A DNA stretch of 64,000 nt from DATBLE01 sp963719325 (GCA_963719325.1 CAVRBW010000018.1:1-64000), one strand, 5' to 3'. Shown: positions 35,475 through 45,899, numbered from the stretch's first letter. The notes: a model not told the origin generated them from the sequence alone. A program made the numbers and translations.

Positions 35475-36806
35475 TCAGGAAAGGAGCTTGGCGCCGGGCT
35501 CTGCGGTCTCCGGCAGCGACGCGAACGGCGAAACGGCGCGCCCCATCGCCTCGTACACGAACCCTGCAGCCCTCAAGGCTCCCGCGTCCAGGTGGTTGCG
35601 ACCGTCGATGACCACTGGTGTCCGCATGGTCTCGCGCAGCTCGCTCCAGGGGAGATCGCGGAGCTCAGGCCATTCGGTCACGATCACGGCTGCATCCGCC
35701 CCCTTGATCGCGTCCACGGCGGAGTCCACGAGCTCGATCCCGCGCGGCACCCTGCTCGCCTCCGCGACCGGATCCCAACCCACGACGTCAGCCCCTTCGG
35801 CGAGTAGACGCGCGGCCAGCACATTGCTCGGCGCCTCGCGAAGGTCATCCGTATTCGGCTTGAAGGCGAGCCCGAGCAAAGCGACGCGCTTACCACGCAA
35901 CGAGCCGAGGTGCCTCTGAAGCTTGGCAACCGGTCGCCGCATTTGCAGCTCGTTCACCTCCATCACCGCAGTCACGACGTGAAAGTGGTATCCCGAGTTG
36001 CCCGCGAGCAGCTTCAGGAAAGACATGTCCTTCGGGAAGCAGGCACCGCCGTAGCCGATCCCGGCGCGGAGGTAGTGCGTGCCGATTCGGCGGTCCAGCC
36101 CCATCCCCTGGGCCACGTTCTCGACGTCGGCACCGACCAGCTCGCACACGTTCGCGATCTCGTTGATGAAGCTGATCCGGGTGGCGAGGTAGGCGTTTGC
36201 CGCCAGCTTCACCATCTCCGCAGACGGGACGTCCATCCTCACGATCGGCGCGCCGAGACTCTGGTGCAGTGCTCCGACCGCCTCGCCGTCAGCCTCCTCG
36301 AACGAGCCGACGACTACCCGGTCCGATTCCATGAAGTCCCGCACGGCCGTGCCTTCGGCGAGGAACTCAGGGCACGACGCGTATCCGATCTGGGTCAGGC
36401 CGCGAGCATCGAGCGTCGCGCGCACCTTGTCGCCCGTGCCGACCGGCACCGTGCTCTTCATCACGAGCACCGCGTGACCGATCGTCTGGGGCAGCTCGTC
36501 GATCACCGACCAGACCGCCGACAGATCGGCGTCGCCGGAGTGGGTCGGCGGAGTGCCGACGCAGACGAACAGGAACTCGCTGTCGGCGACCGCTTCCTCC
36601 ATCGAGAGCGTGAACGAGAGCCGATCGGCGTTCGCCGCGATCAGCTCCTCCAATCCGGGCTCGAAGAAGGGCACTCGTCCCGCCTTCAACGCGGCGATCC
36701 GCTCCTCTGCGATGTCGCGGAGCACGACCGTGTGGCCGAGCTCGGCCAGGCAGACGGCGCTGACGAGCCCCGCATAGCCGGCACCGAAGAATGCGATCCG
36801 TGCCAT
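35475..36806 (-). CDS. ugd: UDP-glucose 6-dehydrogenase
   Basis: 443 aa from ATG 36806. Oxidises UDP-glucose to UDP-glucuronate with two NAD+. N-terminal Rossmann motif 'IAFFGAGYAGLVSAVCLAELG', 'VCVGTPPTHSGDADLSAV', 'STVPVGTGDKV', central 'EMVKLAANAYLATRISFINE', catalytic Cys in 'GIGYGGACFPKDMSFL', C-terminal 'LLGLAFKPNTDDLREAPS'. Its open frame joins that of the preceding LCP gene only because of a frame break there; the ATG and Rossmann start show a separate gene. Confidence 0.95.
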   Translation of the reverse strand: MARIAFFGAGYAGLVSAVCLAELGHTVVLRDIAEERIAALKAGRVPFFEPGLEELIAANADRLSFTLSMEEAVADSEFLFVCVGTPPTHSGDADLSAVWSVIDELPQTIGHAVLVMKSTVPVGTGDKVRATLDARGLTQIGYASCPEFLAEGTAVRDFMESDRVVVGSFEEADGEAVGALHQSLGAPIVRMDVPSAEMVKLAANAYLATRISFINEIANVCELVGADVENVAQGMGLDRRIGTHYLRAGIGYGGACFPKDMSFLKLLAGNSGYHFHVVTAVMEVNELQMRRPVAKLQRHLGSLRGKRVALLGLAFKPNTDDLREAPSNVLAARLLAEGADVVGWDPVAEASRVPRGIELVDSAVDAIKGADAAVIVTEWPELRDLPWSELRETMRTPVVIDGRNHLDAGALRAAGFVYEAMGRAVSPFASLPETAEPGAKLLS

Positions 36807-36832
36807 CCGCGTAAGCCTACTTCGACAGCGAC

Positions 36833-38687
36833 CTACTTCACCTTGAGCGGCTTCAAGCCTTTGGCGATTGCGATCATCGTCTCGTTTGACAGGTTGTCGA
36901 GCAGCGAGTTGATGACCCAGTAGCTCGCCCCTTTGTACCGGAGCACGATCATGTGCAGCTTCGAGCCGCTGTAGTAGAAGTCGTAGGCTCGCCCGCCGAG
37001 GACGTGCCGGAAGCTGCGGTCGGCGAGAACGGGGGCGTCGGTCCAGTCGGTCTGCTCGATCCCCCAGTACGTCGCGCCGGCGGTACGGAAGACGAGGCGT
37101 ACGGCCCTGCTGGAGCCGTTCACCCGGTAGATCCGCTGCGGCTTCACCCGATCCGGCGCGGACGAGCTCTCGATCACCGTCGGCGACATCAGCCGGAACG
37201 GAACCTTCTTCTGCGCGTCGCGGAGCGGCCCCACGGCTGTCGTACGGATTCGAGACCACGTGGGCCGGCTCCCGCTTGGTCGGCGTCCGAGACGGAGGGG
37301 CCGGCGCGATCGAGCCCTTGAACGTCTGTCCGACGACCACGACGACCATCGCGCTGTTGCCGAGCGGCGCGATCCGAGACGGCATCCGCTTGACATCCGC
37401 GGGTGCGAACAGCTTCGCCACCGACGACGCTGCGGCCTTTGACTGCTTGACGTGCGGATCCCAGTAGACGGTGGTGTGGAAGTACCCGAAGCTCGGCGCG
37501 TTCCCGGTGGCATTCGGCGGCGGCTGCAGGATCCGATATCCACGCTGGGACAGCGCGTAGCCGGCGCTGCCCGCCGAACCGGCCACGCCGTTTCCGTTCA
37601 GGACGGTGATCGTCGTCTTGTCGGGCGCAGGCGTCTTGGTCTTCACCTTCTGGCCGAGCGCGACGCTGGTCGCGACGCTCGCCGCCTCGACGTCGGGCGT
37701 CAACCAGTCCTGGACGGCGGTCTGGATGTTCGACGGGTCGGTCCTCAGGTCGGCGTAGCCCGTCAGACCCTCGATCTGCGTCTGGAAGAAGTGACCTGGC
37801 GGCAGACCGAGGATGAACCGCGCATAGCTGAGGATCGTCTTCCCCGAGACGTCTCCGCCGCCGCCGGACGCCACCTCCATGTTCTTGACCAGCGCGCGGA
37901 TGATCCCCGGTGCCTTGAGCAGGGAGAAGTTGTGCGCGAACCGGTACTTCACCGCCTTCACGAACTGCTGCTGGCGCGCAACACGGTAGAAGTCGGAGTC
38001 GGTGTGGCGGTAGCGGACGTAGTCGAGGGCGCTGCCGCCGGTGAGCAGCTGGTAGCCCGGCTGCAGGTTGATCTTCGCGTACCCGAACGTCGGGCTCAGG
38101 CCTGCGTTGTCGTTGTAGTAGCGCCGGTCGATGTCGATCCAGACACCGCCGAGCTTGTTCACGACCTGCTTGAACCCGCGGAAGTTGACCGTGATCAGGT
38201 AGTTGATCGGGAGGCCGATCAGGTCATGCACGGTCTGCACCGTCCCCTTCGCGCCGCAGTTCGCGTACGCGGCGTTGATCTTCTGCGTGAAGGGGGCCTG
38301 GCCGGGACAGTGGATGCTGACAATCATGTCGCGCGGGAAGGAGAGCATCGAGATGCTCTCTGTCTCCGGATCGGTGCGGAGCAGCATCACGGTGTCGGAG
38401 CGCGACGGAGTTCCTCCCGCCTCGTTCGCCCGGTGGTCGTAGCCGATCACGAGCGCGATCGCCGCGTGTCCCGGCGCCGGCACGTCGCCGAGGAACTGCT
38501 TCGCGGACTTCACGTCCGCCGAGCGGGCCTGAACGGCCGCGACGACGTCCTCGTGCAGCCACAGGTAGACGCCCGCGACCCCGCCGACGGCGAGGACGAG
38601 AACGACGATCGCGACCCAGCCCAAAGCTCGGCCGACCAGGCGGGCGGTCGAGCGTCGAGCCGGGTCGGGTTGCCTGTACCGCCTCAT
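36833..38687 (-). CDS. LytR-CpsA-Psr (LCP) family cell-wall glycan ligase, with one frame break
   Basis: LCP proteins attach glycopolymers to peptidoglycan. From ATG 38687: a short Arg-rich cytoplasmic tail, one membrane segment (ALGWVAIVVLVLAVGGVAGV), then the LCP domain with 'YDHRANEAGGTPSRSDTVML' and 'LSFPRDMIVSIHCPG', and a LytR_C domain 'TTITVLNGNGVAGSAGSAGY'. After 'VVSNPYDS' (about 37235) one extra base shifts the frame; the other frame continues 'AVGPLRDAQKKVPFRLMSP' to 'GLKPLKVK' at 36833. The extra C-terminal 130 residues are not part of the basic LCP fold. Adjacent to ugd. Confidence 0.85.
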
Positions 38688-38895
38688 CGGGGTGAGCACA
38701 GACGGCGGCAGAACCGAGTGCCCGTTCCCCTCGAGGCCGTTGGCCCGACCGATTCCTCGCTTGAGCGTGGTCCGCAATGCGCTTCGTTCGAAAAATGAGA
38801 CGCGCCCCGAACGAGGCGCCGCCGCAGGTCAGGATACCCAAGGCCGCCGCCGGCTCAGTGTCCCGCCGGTGGCCGATCGAGTGACTCGTTCGTGC

Positions 38896-39552
38896 CTAGC
38901 CCGCGCGTTTGGCGACGCGACCGACGAGCGCTTGCTCCAGCGAGGCGGGCAGCGCTCCCCCGATTCCCACAAAGATCATCGCTGCGTCGATGCGCGCCCG
39001 GTTGAAGAGGACGAGGTCGATTGCAAACCGCACGGTCTGAGTCTGGACGGCGATTGTGCCGGTGAGCCGGTACGCATTCGATCGGTCGCCATACTTCGGG
39101 AAGTCGAGCGCGCCGACCCTGGCGATCTTGACCGCCTTGGGGTTGCCGGTTCCTTTCCGGAAGATCTCCGCAAAACACGCCGGGAGCGTCGGCTTCGCGA
39201 CCCGGGAGTAGGCGCTCTTGGCCATTCCGATGCTCTTGAACACGCCGGTCGAGAGCGATACGAACGAGCCGTCCTGACGGGTGAAATCGGGCGATTCGTA
39301 GTGGCCGGTCTCGATCAGATCGGACTGATCCGGGTTGTAGCTCGAGCAGCGAGGGTTCGACCCGCTGTCAGGCCCGGACGGCTTCGCCGTCCAGCCCCGT
39401 CCGAGATCGGCGAGCCTGAGCGACGCCGCGCGGGCGCGAGCCTGGTCGGCCTTCGTCAGCCGCTTCTGCGGCTCGCCGTTCGCCGCCAGCGAGACCGGGA
39501 CCACGACCAAGGCCAGGACCCCGAGAAGTATCGCCCGCCTCAACATCCTCAT
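38896..39552 (-). CDS. Secreted protein of unknown function
   Basis: 218 aa with signal peptide 'MRMLRRAILLGVLALVVVPVSLAA'. The mature part has two or more Cys ('RCSSYNPDQ', 'LPACFAEIF') and a pattern of alternating helices and strands that recalls extracellular sensor-like domains of actinobacteria, without a firm family match. It overlaps the end of metH by four bases on the same strand and is probably co-transcribed; a shared role is not evident. Confidence 0.7.
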   Translation of the reverse strand: MRMLRRAILLGVLALVVVPVSLAANGEPQKRLTKADQARARAASLRLADLGRGWTAKPSGPDSGSNPRCSSYNPDQSDLIETGHYESPDFTRQDGSFVSLSTGVFKSIGMAKSAYSRVAKPTLPACFAEIFRKGTGNPKAVKIARVGALDFPKYGDRSNAYRLTGTIAVQTQTVRFAIDLVLFNRARIDAAMIFVGIGGALPASLEQALVGRVAKRAG

Positions 39553-42500
39553 CCTACCGCCGCCGGATCTGCCGGCGTGTACGCCAGGTTCGGACCCAGC
39601 CAGCGCTCGGCCTCCTCGAGGGCGATGCCCTTGCGGCGTGCGTAGTCGACGACCTGGTCGCGCGCGATCCGCCCGACCGCGAAATAGCGCGCTTCCGGGT
39701 GGCCGAAATAGATGCCGCTGACGCTCGCCGCGGGAATGGTCGCGTAGGTCTCGGTCAGCTCGAGGCCGGCTTCAGCGGCCCCCAGGAGCTCGAACAGCTT
39801 GGCCTTCTCGCTGTGATCCGGGGCCGCCGGATACCCGAAGGCAGGCCGGATGCCGCGGTAGCGCTCTGCGACCAGGTCGTCGTTCGACAGCTGTTCGTCG
39901 TGCGCGTACCAGGCGCGCCGAGCTTCGGCATGGAGGTGCTCTGCGAACGCCTCCGCCAGCCTGTCGGCGAGGGCCTTGACCATGATCGCCCGGTAGTCGT
40001 CGTGTTCCGCCTGGAATCGAGCAGCAAGCTCGTCTGCACCGTGGATCCCCGTAGCGAAGGCGCCGAGCGCGTCGCCATGCGGAGCGACGTAGTCGGCGAG
40101 ACAGCGGTTCGGCCGCTGGTCACCGTAATCGGTCTGCTGGCGCAGGAAGCAGAACCGCATGCCCTCGCGGAGGACGACGTCGTCGCCGTCCGGTCCGGCC
40201 GGCCAGAAGCCGTAGATCCCACGGGCGTGCAAGGAGCCCTCGCCGACCACCTCGTCGAGAAGGGCGAGGGCATCGTCGTACAGCTCGCGGGCCTCCGGTC
40301 GTTCGAGGATCGCAGGAAACTTGCCCTTCAGCTCCCACGCGTGGAAGAAGAACTGCCAGTCGATGAACCCGCACAAGACCTGCAGGTCGGGCTCGGCGAG
40401 TCGGGTTCCGACGAACGGCGGCGGCTGCACGTCGTCGAAGGACACCCGCTGGGGGTTAGCCCGCGCAGCGGCGATCGTCAAGAGCGGCTTGCGGTCGCGA
40501 GCGGCATGCTGCTCACGGAGCCGCTCGTGCAGCTCCTGGTTCTCGAGCTCGAATGGACCGGCACGCACCGGATCGAGGAGGCTCGACACCGTGGCGACGA
40601 CCCGGGACGCGTCGAGCACGTACACGGTCGGTCGCGAGTATTCGGGAGCGATCCGCACCGCGGTGTGCTGCTTCGAGGTCGTCGCACCCCCGATCAGGAG
40701 CGGCAGATCGAGGCCTCGCCGCTCCATCTCCTTCGCGACGTTGACCATCTCATCCAGCGAAGGCGTGATCAGGCCGGAGAGGCCCACGATGTCGGCGCCC
40801 TCCTCGATCGCTGTGTCGAGAATCCGATCGGCCGGCACCATCACGCCGAGGTCGACGATCTCGTAGTTGTTGCACCCGAGCACCACGCCCACGATGTTCT
40901 TCCCGATGTCGTGGACGTCGCCCTTCACGGTCGCGAGCACCACCCGTCCCTGGGCCTTGCTGGCTCCCTCGGCGCGATCCTCCTCCATGAAGGGCTCGAG
41001 GTAGGCAACCGCACGCTTCATCGCCCGGGCGCTCTTCACCACCTGCGGAAGGAACATCCGCCCGGAGCCGAAGAGGTCGCCGACAACCTTCATCCCGTCC
41101 ATCAGCGGCCCCTCGATCACGTCGAGAGGGCGAGAGTACCCCTGCCGCGCCTCTTCGACGTCGTCCTCGATGTGCTCGACGATCCCGTGCACCAGCGCAT
41201 ACGAGAGGCGCTCCCGCACGGGTGCCTCGCGCCACGCGAGGTCGACCTCGCGTCTGGTGCCCTCGCCGGACACCTTGCCTGCGTGCTCGACAAGTCGTTC
41301 GGTTGCGTCCGGGCGACGGTCGAAGAGCACGTCCTCGACCCGCTCCAGCAGCTCGGGCTCGATGTCCTCGTACACGGCGAGCTGGCCTGCGTTCACGATT
41401 CCGAAGTCGAGGCCTGCCTTGATCGCGTGGTACAGGAACGACGAGTGCATCGCCTCCCGGACGACGTCGTTACCACGGAACGAGAACGAGAGGTTGGAGA
41501 TCCCCCCCGAGGTGCGGACGCCGGGGCAACGCTTCTTGATCCGGGGCAGGGCGTCGATGAAGGCCTTGGCATAGCTCGAGTGCTCTTCGATCCCGGTCGC
41601 AACCGCGAGCACGTTCGGATCGAAGATGATGTCCTCGGGAGCGAAGCCCGCCTGCTCGACGAGCAACCGGTAGGCCCGTTCGCAGATCTCCACCTTGCGC
41701 TCGGTGGTGTCCGCCTGGCCCTGCTCGTCGAACGCCATCACGAGAGCCGCAGCCCCGAGCCGCCGGATCGCGCGCGCCTGCTCCAGGAATTGCTGCTCTC
41801 CCTCCTTGAGGCTGATCGAGTTGGCGATCCCCTTTCCCTGCAGGCACTTCAGCCCGGCCTCCAGGACCGAGAAGCGCGAGCTGTCGACCATGATCGGCAG
41901 TCGGGCGATCTCCGGGTCGGTCGCGACCACGTTCAGGAAGCTCGTCATCGCCTCCTCGGACTCGAGCAGGTCGGCGTCCATGTTCACGTCGAGCACGTTT
42001 GCGCCGCCTCGAACCTGATCGAGCGCGACGGCGACCGCGCCGGTGTAGTCGCCGGCTTCGACCAGCCGGCGAAACCGAGCCGACCCCGTCACGTTCGTCC
42101 GTTCGCCGATCATCGCAAAGCCTGTGTCCGGGCCGATCTCGAACGGCTCGAGGCCGCTGAACCGCGGCCGGCGTTCCACCTTCGGAATCGCCCTCGGAGT
42201 GTGACCATGAACGAGCGCGGCGATCGCCTCGACGTGCGCCGGCGTCGTGCCGCAGCAGCCGCCGACGACGTTGACGAGGCCGGACTGGGCGAACTCGGCG
42301 AGATAGCGGCTCGTATCGGCCGGCAGCTCGTCGTGCTCCCCGAAGGCGTTCGGCAGGCCCGCATTCGGATGGCAAGAGACGTAGGTCGTCGCGAGTCGGG
42401 CCAGGGACTCGACGTACGGGCGCATCTGCGCCGCGCCGAGCGAGCAGTTGACGCCGACGATCAGCGGCTCGGCGTGCTCGATGGACGTCCAAAATGCCTC

Positions 42501-43190
42501 CACCGTCTGCCCTGACAGGTTCCGCCCGCTGATGTCGATCGCGGTGAAGGAGATCCACCGCGGCAGGTCCGGTGCGACGTCGAGCGCTGCGGCGATCGCC
42601 GCCTTCGCGTTCAGCGTGTCGAAGACGGTTTCGACGAGCAGGACGTCGACGCCGCCCTCGGCGAGTGCGGTGATCTGCTCCGCGTAGGCGTCGCGCACCT
42701 GATCGAACGTGGCCGAGCGGAAGCCGGCGTCCTCGACTTTCGGCGAGACGGACAGGGAGACGTTGAGCGGCCCGACAGAGCCGGCGACGAAGCCGCCAGC
42801 CTCGTCGGCCGCCCGCCGGGCAAGCCGTGCTCCCTCCCGGCTCATCTCGGCCGCGTACTCCTCGAGCGCGTAGTCGGCCTGGCCGATGCGGGTCGCGGTG
42901 AAGGTGTTCGTGGTCGCGATGTCCGCCCCGGCAGCGAAGTACCGACGGTGGATGTCGAGGACGACCTCGGGCTGGGTCAGGTTGAGCAGGTCGGGATCGC
43001 CGGCGACGTCCCTCGCGTGGTCGCGGAAGCGCTCGGCACGGTACGCGTCCTCACCGCGGACGTCGCGCTGGATCAGCACGCCCCACGACCCGTCGAGCAG
43101 CACGATCCGCTCGTCCAGAAGTTTCCTCAGCTGTTCCAACGCGGTGGAACCCATGGTTCCCCCGCGGGCCCCCTCCTTCTTCACCGTCAT
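39549..43190 (-). CDS. metH: Cobalamin-dependent methionine synthase
   Basis: 1213 aa, full-length four-module enzyme that transfers a methyl group from methyltetrahydrofolate to homocysteine. Homocysteine module: 'GVNCSLGAAQMRPY' and zinc ligands 'VGGCCGTTPAHVEAI'. Folate module: 'GFAMIGERTNVTGSARFRRL'. Cobalamin module: 'ATVKGDVHDIGKNIVGVVLG' (His ligand of cobalt). C-terminal SAM-reactivation module: 'YATIPAASVSGIYFGHPEARYFAVGRI', in part. The start ATG 43190 is one of two (also 43154, MGSTALEQLRK). It depends on vitamin B12; no cobalamin riboswitch was seen upstream. Confidence 0.97.
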   Translation of the reverse strand: MTVKKEGARGGTMGSTALEQLRKLLDERIVLLDGSWGVLIQRDVRGEDAYRAERFRDHARDVAGDPDLLNLTQPEVVLDIHRRYFAAGADIATTNTFTATRIGQADYALEEYAAEMSREGARLARRAADEAGGFVAGSVGPLNVSLSVSPKVEDAGFRSATFDQVRDAYAEQITALAEGGVDVLLVETVFDTLNAKAAIAAALDVAPDLPRWISFTAIDISGRNLSGQTVEAFWTSIEHAEPLIVGVNCSLGAAQMRPYVESLARLATTYVSCHPNAGLPNAFGEHDELPADTSRYLAEFAQSGLVNVVGGCCGTTPAHVEAIAALVHGHTPRAIPKVERRPRFSGLEPFEIGPDTGFAMIGERTNVTGSARFRRLVEAGDYTGAVAVALDQVRGGANVLDVNMDADLLESEEAMTSFLNVVATDPEIARLPIMVDSSRFSVLEAGLKCLQGKGIANSISLKEGEQQFLEQARAIRRLGAAALVMAFDEQGQADTTERKVEICERAYRLLVEQAGFAPEDIIFDPNVLAVATGIEEHSSYAKAFIDALPRIKKRCPGVRTSGGISNLSFSFRGNDVVREAMHSSFLYHAIKAGLDFGIVNAGQLAVYEDIEPELLERVEDVLFDRRPDATERLVEHAGKVSGEGTRREVDLAWREAPVRERLSYALVHGIVEHIEDDVEEARQGYSRPLDVIEGPLMDGMKVVGDLFGSGRMFLPQVVKSARAMKRAVAYLEPFMEEDRAEGASKAQGRVVLATVKGDVHDIGKNIVGVVLGCNNYEIVDLGVMVPADRILDTAIEEGADIVGLSGLITPSLDEMVNVAKEMERRGLDLPLLIGGATTSKQHTAVRIAPEYSRPTVYVLDASRVVATVSSLLDPVRAGPFELENQELHERLREQHAARDRKPLLTIAAARANPQRVSFDDVQPPPFVGTRLAEPDLQVLCGFIDWQFFFHAWELKGKFPAILERPEARELYDDALALLDEVVGEGSLHARGIYGFWPAGPDGDDVVLREGMRFCFLRQQTDYGDQRPNRCLADYVAPHGDALGAFATGIHGADELAARFQAEHDDYRAIMVKALADRLAEAFAEHLHAEARRAWYAHDEQLSNDDLVAERYRGIRPAFGYPAAPDHSEKAKLFELLGAAEAGLELTETYATIPAASVSGIYFGHPEARYFAVGRIARDQVVDYARRKGIALEEAERWLGPNLAYTPADPAAVG

Positions 43191-43232
43191 TCCCTAACGG
43201 TAGCGGGCCTCCCTCCGGGCAAACTCACCGCA

Positions 43233-43260
43233 GCGTCGACGGGCAAGGCCCGCCGACGCG
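43233..43260 (-). terminator. GC-rich hairpin between atpC and metH
   Basis: GCGTCG-A-CGGGC, a short loop, and GCCCG-C-CGACGC form a 12-bp stem with one mismatch. It lies in the 122-bp gap after atpC on the same strand and could end atpDC transcription or act as a processing site. No U-tract follows, so this is tentative. Confidence 0.45.
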
Positions 43261-43312
43261 CGACCAGCGTGGGCCCGCTCCGGCCGCCGACCATAGCCTT
43301 CAGAGAAGACGC

Positions 43313-43786
43313 TCAGAGGTGTTCTGGGCCGGCGGCGGTGCGGGGGCGGAAGCCGGCCTCTCCGCCGCTCGTGACCGCGATCTGGTTCTCCGCGTGCCTG
43401 ACCCGCTGCTCGAGCTGCCAGCGGTCGGCTTCCGACTCACCGGCTTCGACCCGAGCGAGCTCGGCCTGTGCCGCTGCGAGCTGCTCCTGCGCACGAGTGG
43501 CGTCGATGTCGTCCACGTCGACGGCGTCGTCGACGAGCGCGAGCGCCCGGTCCTGCTCGACCTTGAAGAATCCCGGGCCGGTCGCAAACTCGCGGACGTC
43601 CTGCCCTCGTCGAACATGCACGCGCGTCGAACCCGCCTTGAGCATCGCCACCAGCGGGGCGTGACGCGCGAGGATGCCGATCTCGCCGTCCGCACCCGGA
43701 ACGATCAGCATCTCCGCTTCGCCCTCGAACGCCGAGCCCTCCGGCGTAACCAGCGAGACCTCGAAGGTGCTGACTCCCTCGGCCAC
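43313..43786 (-). CDS. atpC: ATP synthase F1 epsilon subunit
   Basis: 157 aa from GTG 43786. The N-terminal beta-sandwich begins 'VSTFEVSLVTPEGSAFEGEAEMLIVPGADGEIGI' in part: 'EMLIVPGADGEIGILARHAPL' is the family signature; the C-terminal helical pair follows (LAAAQAELARVEAG). The C-terminal tail after residue 130 is longer than in many bacteria. It lies 10 bp after atpD, separated from the rest of the atp genes by 14.7 kb. Confidence 0.93.
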   Translation of the reverse strand: MAEGVSTFEVSLVTPEGSAFEGEAEMLIVPGADGEIGILARHAPLVAMLKAGSTRVHVRRGQDVREFATGPGFFKVEQDRALALVDDAVDVDDIDATRAQEQLAAAQAELARVEAGESEADRWQLEQRVRHAENQIAVTSGGEAGFRPRTAAGPEHL

Positions 43787-43796
43787 GGTCCTACCG

Positions 43797-45215
43797 CTAG
43801 GCGGCGGCGGGCTCGGCCTCGCGCCCGCTCTGAACGGCTTCCTCGATCGTCCCGACCATGTAGAACGCCTGCTCGGACAGGTCGTCGTGCCTGCCGTCGA
43901 GGATCTCCGCGAACCCCTTGACGGTGTCCTCGAGCTTGACGTACGAGCCGGGCCGCCCGGTGAACGCCTCGGCGACGAACATCGGCTGCGAGAAGAAGCG
44001 CTCGATCTTGCGCGCGCGCTGCACGACCAGCTTGTCCTCGTCCGAGAGCTCGTCCATGCCGAGGATCGCGATGATGTCCTGGAGGTCCTTGTAGCGCTGC
44101 AGCACCTCTTGCACGCGCGTCGCCGTCTCGTAGTGCTCCTGTCCGACGACGCCCGGCTGGAGCGCGCGCGAGTTCGAGTCGAGCGGGTCGATCGCGGGAT
44201 AGATCCCCTTCTCGGAGATCGCCCGGGACAGGACGATGAACGCATCCAGATGGGCGAACGTGTTCGCCGGCGCGGGGTCGGTGAGGTCGTCGGCGGGAAC
44301 GTAGATCGCCTGCACGGACGTGACCGACCCGACCCGGGTCGAGGTGATCCGCTCCTGCAGCTGGCCCATCTCCGTCGCCAGCGTCGGCTGGTACCCGACC
44401 GCGCTCGGCATCCGCCCGAGCAGCGCCGACACCTCGGAGCCCGCCTGGACGAAGCGAAAGATGTTGTCGATGAAGAAGAGGACGTCCTGGCCCTCGTCGC
44501 GGAAGTATTCCGCCATGGTCAGGCCCGAGAGGCCGACGCGCAGTCGCGCGCCCGGCGGCTCGTTCATCTGTCCGTAGACCAGGGCGACGCGGTCGATGAC
44601 GCCGGACTCGGTCATCTCGAGCCAGAGGTCGTTGCCTTCTCGGGTGCGCTCGCCGACCCCGGCAAACACCGAGACGCCGCCGTGCTGCTCGGCGACATTG
44701 TGGATCAGCTCCTGGATCAGCACCGTCTTGCCGAGCCCGGCGCCGCCGAAGAGGCCGATCTTGCCGCCGCGCACGAAGGGCGCAATCAGGTCGATGACCT
44801 TGATCCCGGTCTCGAAGATCTCCGCCTTGGGCGACAGGTCTCGGAACGCGGGCGGGTCGCGGTGGATCGGCCAGCGCTCGCCCTCGGCCGGATCCTTCTG
44901 GTCGACCGGGTCGCCGAGCACGTTCCACAGGCGCCCGAGCGTCACCTTGCCGACCGGAACGCTGATCGGCCCCCCCGTGTCGACGACGTCGACCCCGCGG
45001 GGCAGTCCGTCGGTGGAATCCATGGCGACCGCGCGGACGCGGTCGTCACCCAGGTGCTGCTGAACCTCGGCGATCAGGTCGATCGCAGACGCCCCCTCAT
45101 CACCCGGCACGCTGATCCGAAGAGCGTTGTTGATCGCGGGCAACGAGCCCGTGAAGACCGCGTCGATGACGACGCCTTTGACCTCGACCACCTTGCCCAC
45201 GTTCTGGTTAGCCAT
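43797..45215 (-). CDS. atpD: ATP synthase F1 beta subunit
   Basis: 472 aa from ATG 45215 with ribosome-binding site AGGAG. The frame is open 720 bp further upstream, but that part is antisense to another gene and the family starts at MANQNVGKVVEVKGVVIDAVF (in part). Walker A 'GGAGLGKTVLIQELI', catalytic Glu in 'FAGVGERTREGNDLW', DELSEED region 'GMDELSDEDKLVVQRARKIE'. Catalytic subunit of F1. Confidence 0.97.
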   Translation of the reverse strand: MANQNVGKVVEVKGVVIDAVFTGSLPAINNALRISVPGDEGASAIDLIAEVQQHLGDDRVRAVAMDSTDGLPRGVDVVDTGGPISVPVGKVTLGRLWNVLGDPVDQKDPAEGERWPIHRDPPAFRDLSPKAEIFETGIKVIDLIAPFVRGGKIGLFGGAGLGKTVLIQELIHNVAEQHGGVSVFAGVGERTREGNDLWLEMTESGVIDRVALVYGQMNEPPGARLRVGLSGLTMAEYFRDEGQDVLFFIDNIFRFVQAGSEVSALLGRMPSAVGYQPTLATEMGQLQERITSTRVGSVTSVQAIYVPADDLTDPAPANTFAHLDAFIVLSRAISEKGIYPAIDPLDSNSRALQPGVVGQEHYETATRVQEVLQRYKDLQDIIAILGMDELSDEDKLVVQRARKIERFFSQPMFVAEAFTGRPGSYVKLEDTVKGFAEILDGRHDDLSEQAFYMVGTIEEAVQSGREAEPAAA

Positions 45216-45347
45216 CAGACTCCTGAAGAGGGGGTTGCACTGATACGAGCCTCGAGCAGGCGCGAGGCCCAAACGCCCGGCGAGTCTATCGCGCCGCCCA
45301 GGCCGAGTGCTAACCAGAGCGGTCGTCCCGACGTCTAAGCATTCAGG

Positions 45348-45899
45348 ATGTGGATGCGCCCGATCCCGGCGGATGAATGCGTGCGCGCCTGCGAGTGGCT
45401 CTCGCTGCGCCTGGACGCGCAGCTGTCCGATTTCGAGTTGCTGCTCTTGGACACCCATCTCGCCCAATGCGGGGAATGCCGCGCATTCGCAGGAGGCGTG
45501 ACCGCATTCACCGAAGCGCTCCGGGCCGCCCCGCTGGAAGAAAGCTCGCTCGAGTTCGAGTTCCCGCGCCGGCGCGCGGTGCGAATGCTGGGTCTGCGCG
45601 CCGTCTCCGCGGCCGCGATCGCAGCGGTCTTCGGGCTGAGCGGACTGGTCAGCCTGGAGCTCTCGGACCGGAAGGCCCCGAGCGCCGCGGTGCGCTTCGA
45701 TCCGGCGGTGATCGGGCTCAAGGAGCGCCAGCTCCAGGAGCTCGACAACGCCGGCCGGCGTGGAGCACGGGCGATCGCGCCTGGTCTGGCGGCCGCCGAG
45801 AAGGTGACGTTCGGCAAGGTGGTCGCTCCCGGGCCCCGGAGCTCCGGTCGTCGAGCGACCGGGACGATTTCCCCCCAAACCGTTACCCCAAACAGCTGA
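45348..45899 (+). CDS. Putative zinc-finger anti-sigma-like membrane protein
   Basis: 183 aa. The N-terminus contains the zf-HC2/ZAS-like pattern 'CEWLSLRLDAQLSDFE' then 'LLLDTHLAQCGECRAFAGG' (H-x3-C-x2-C). A membrane segment follows near residue 85 ('AVSAAAIAAVFGLSGLVSL'), with an outside tail. This is the layout of anti-sigma factors, but no ECF sigma gene lies next to it, so its partner is elsewhere or the protein has another role. Divergent from atpD (132-bp gap). Confidence 0.75.
   Translation: MWMRPIPADECVRACEWLSLRLDAQLSDFELLLLDTHLAQCGECRAFAGGVTAFTEALRAAPLEESSLEFEFPRRRAVRMLGLRAVSAAAIAAVFGLSGLVSLELSDRKAPSAAVRFDPAVIGLKERQLQELDNAGRRGARAIAPGLAAAEKVTFGKVVAPGPRSSGRRATGTISPQTVTPNS

Noticed and set aside
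35475..38777. 1100-aa LCP-UDP-glucose dehydrogenase fusion
   Set aside because: The join exists only because an extra base near 37235 moves the LCP frame into the ugd frame; the LCP C-terminus is found in the neighbouring frame and ugd has its own ATG.
39699..42515. 938-codon open frame on the plus strand
   Set aside because: Antisense to metH, whose motifs are complete; composition effect only.
43191..43312. Cobalamin or SAM riboswitch upstream of metH
   Set aside because: The 122-bp gap has a GC-rich hairpin but no B12-box or SAM-riboswitch core that I can recognise.
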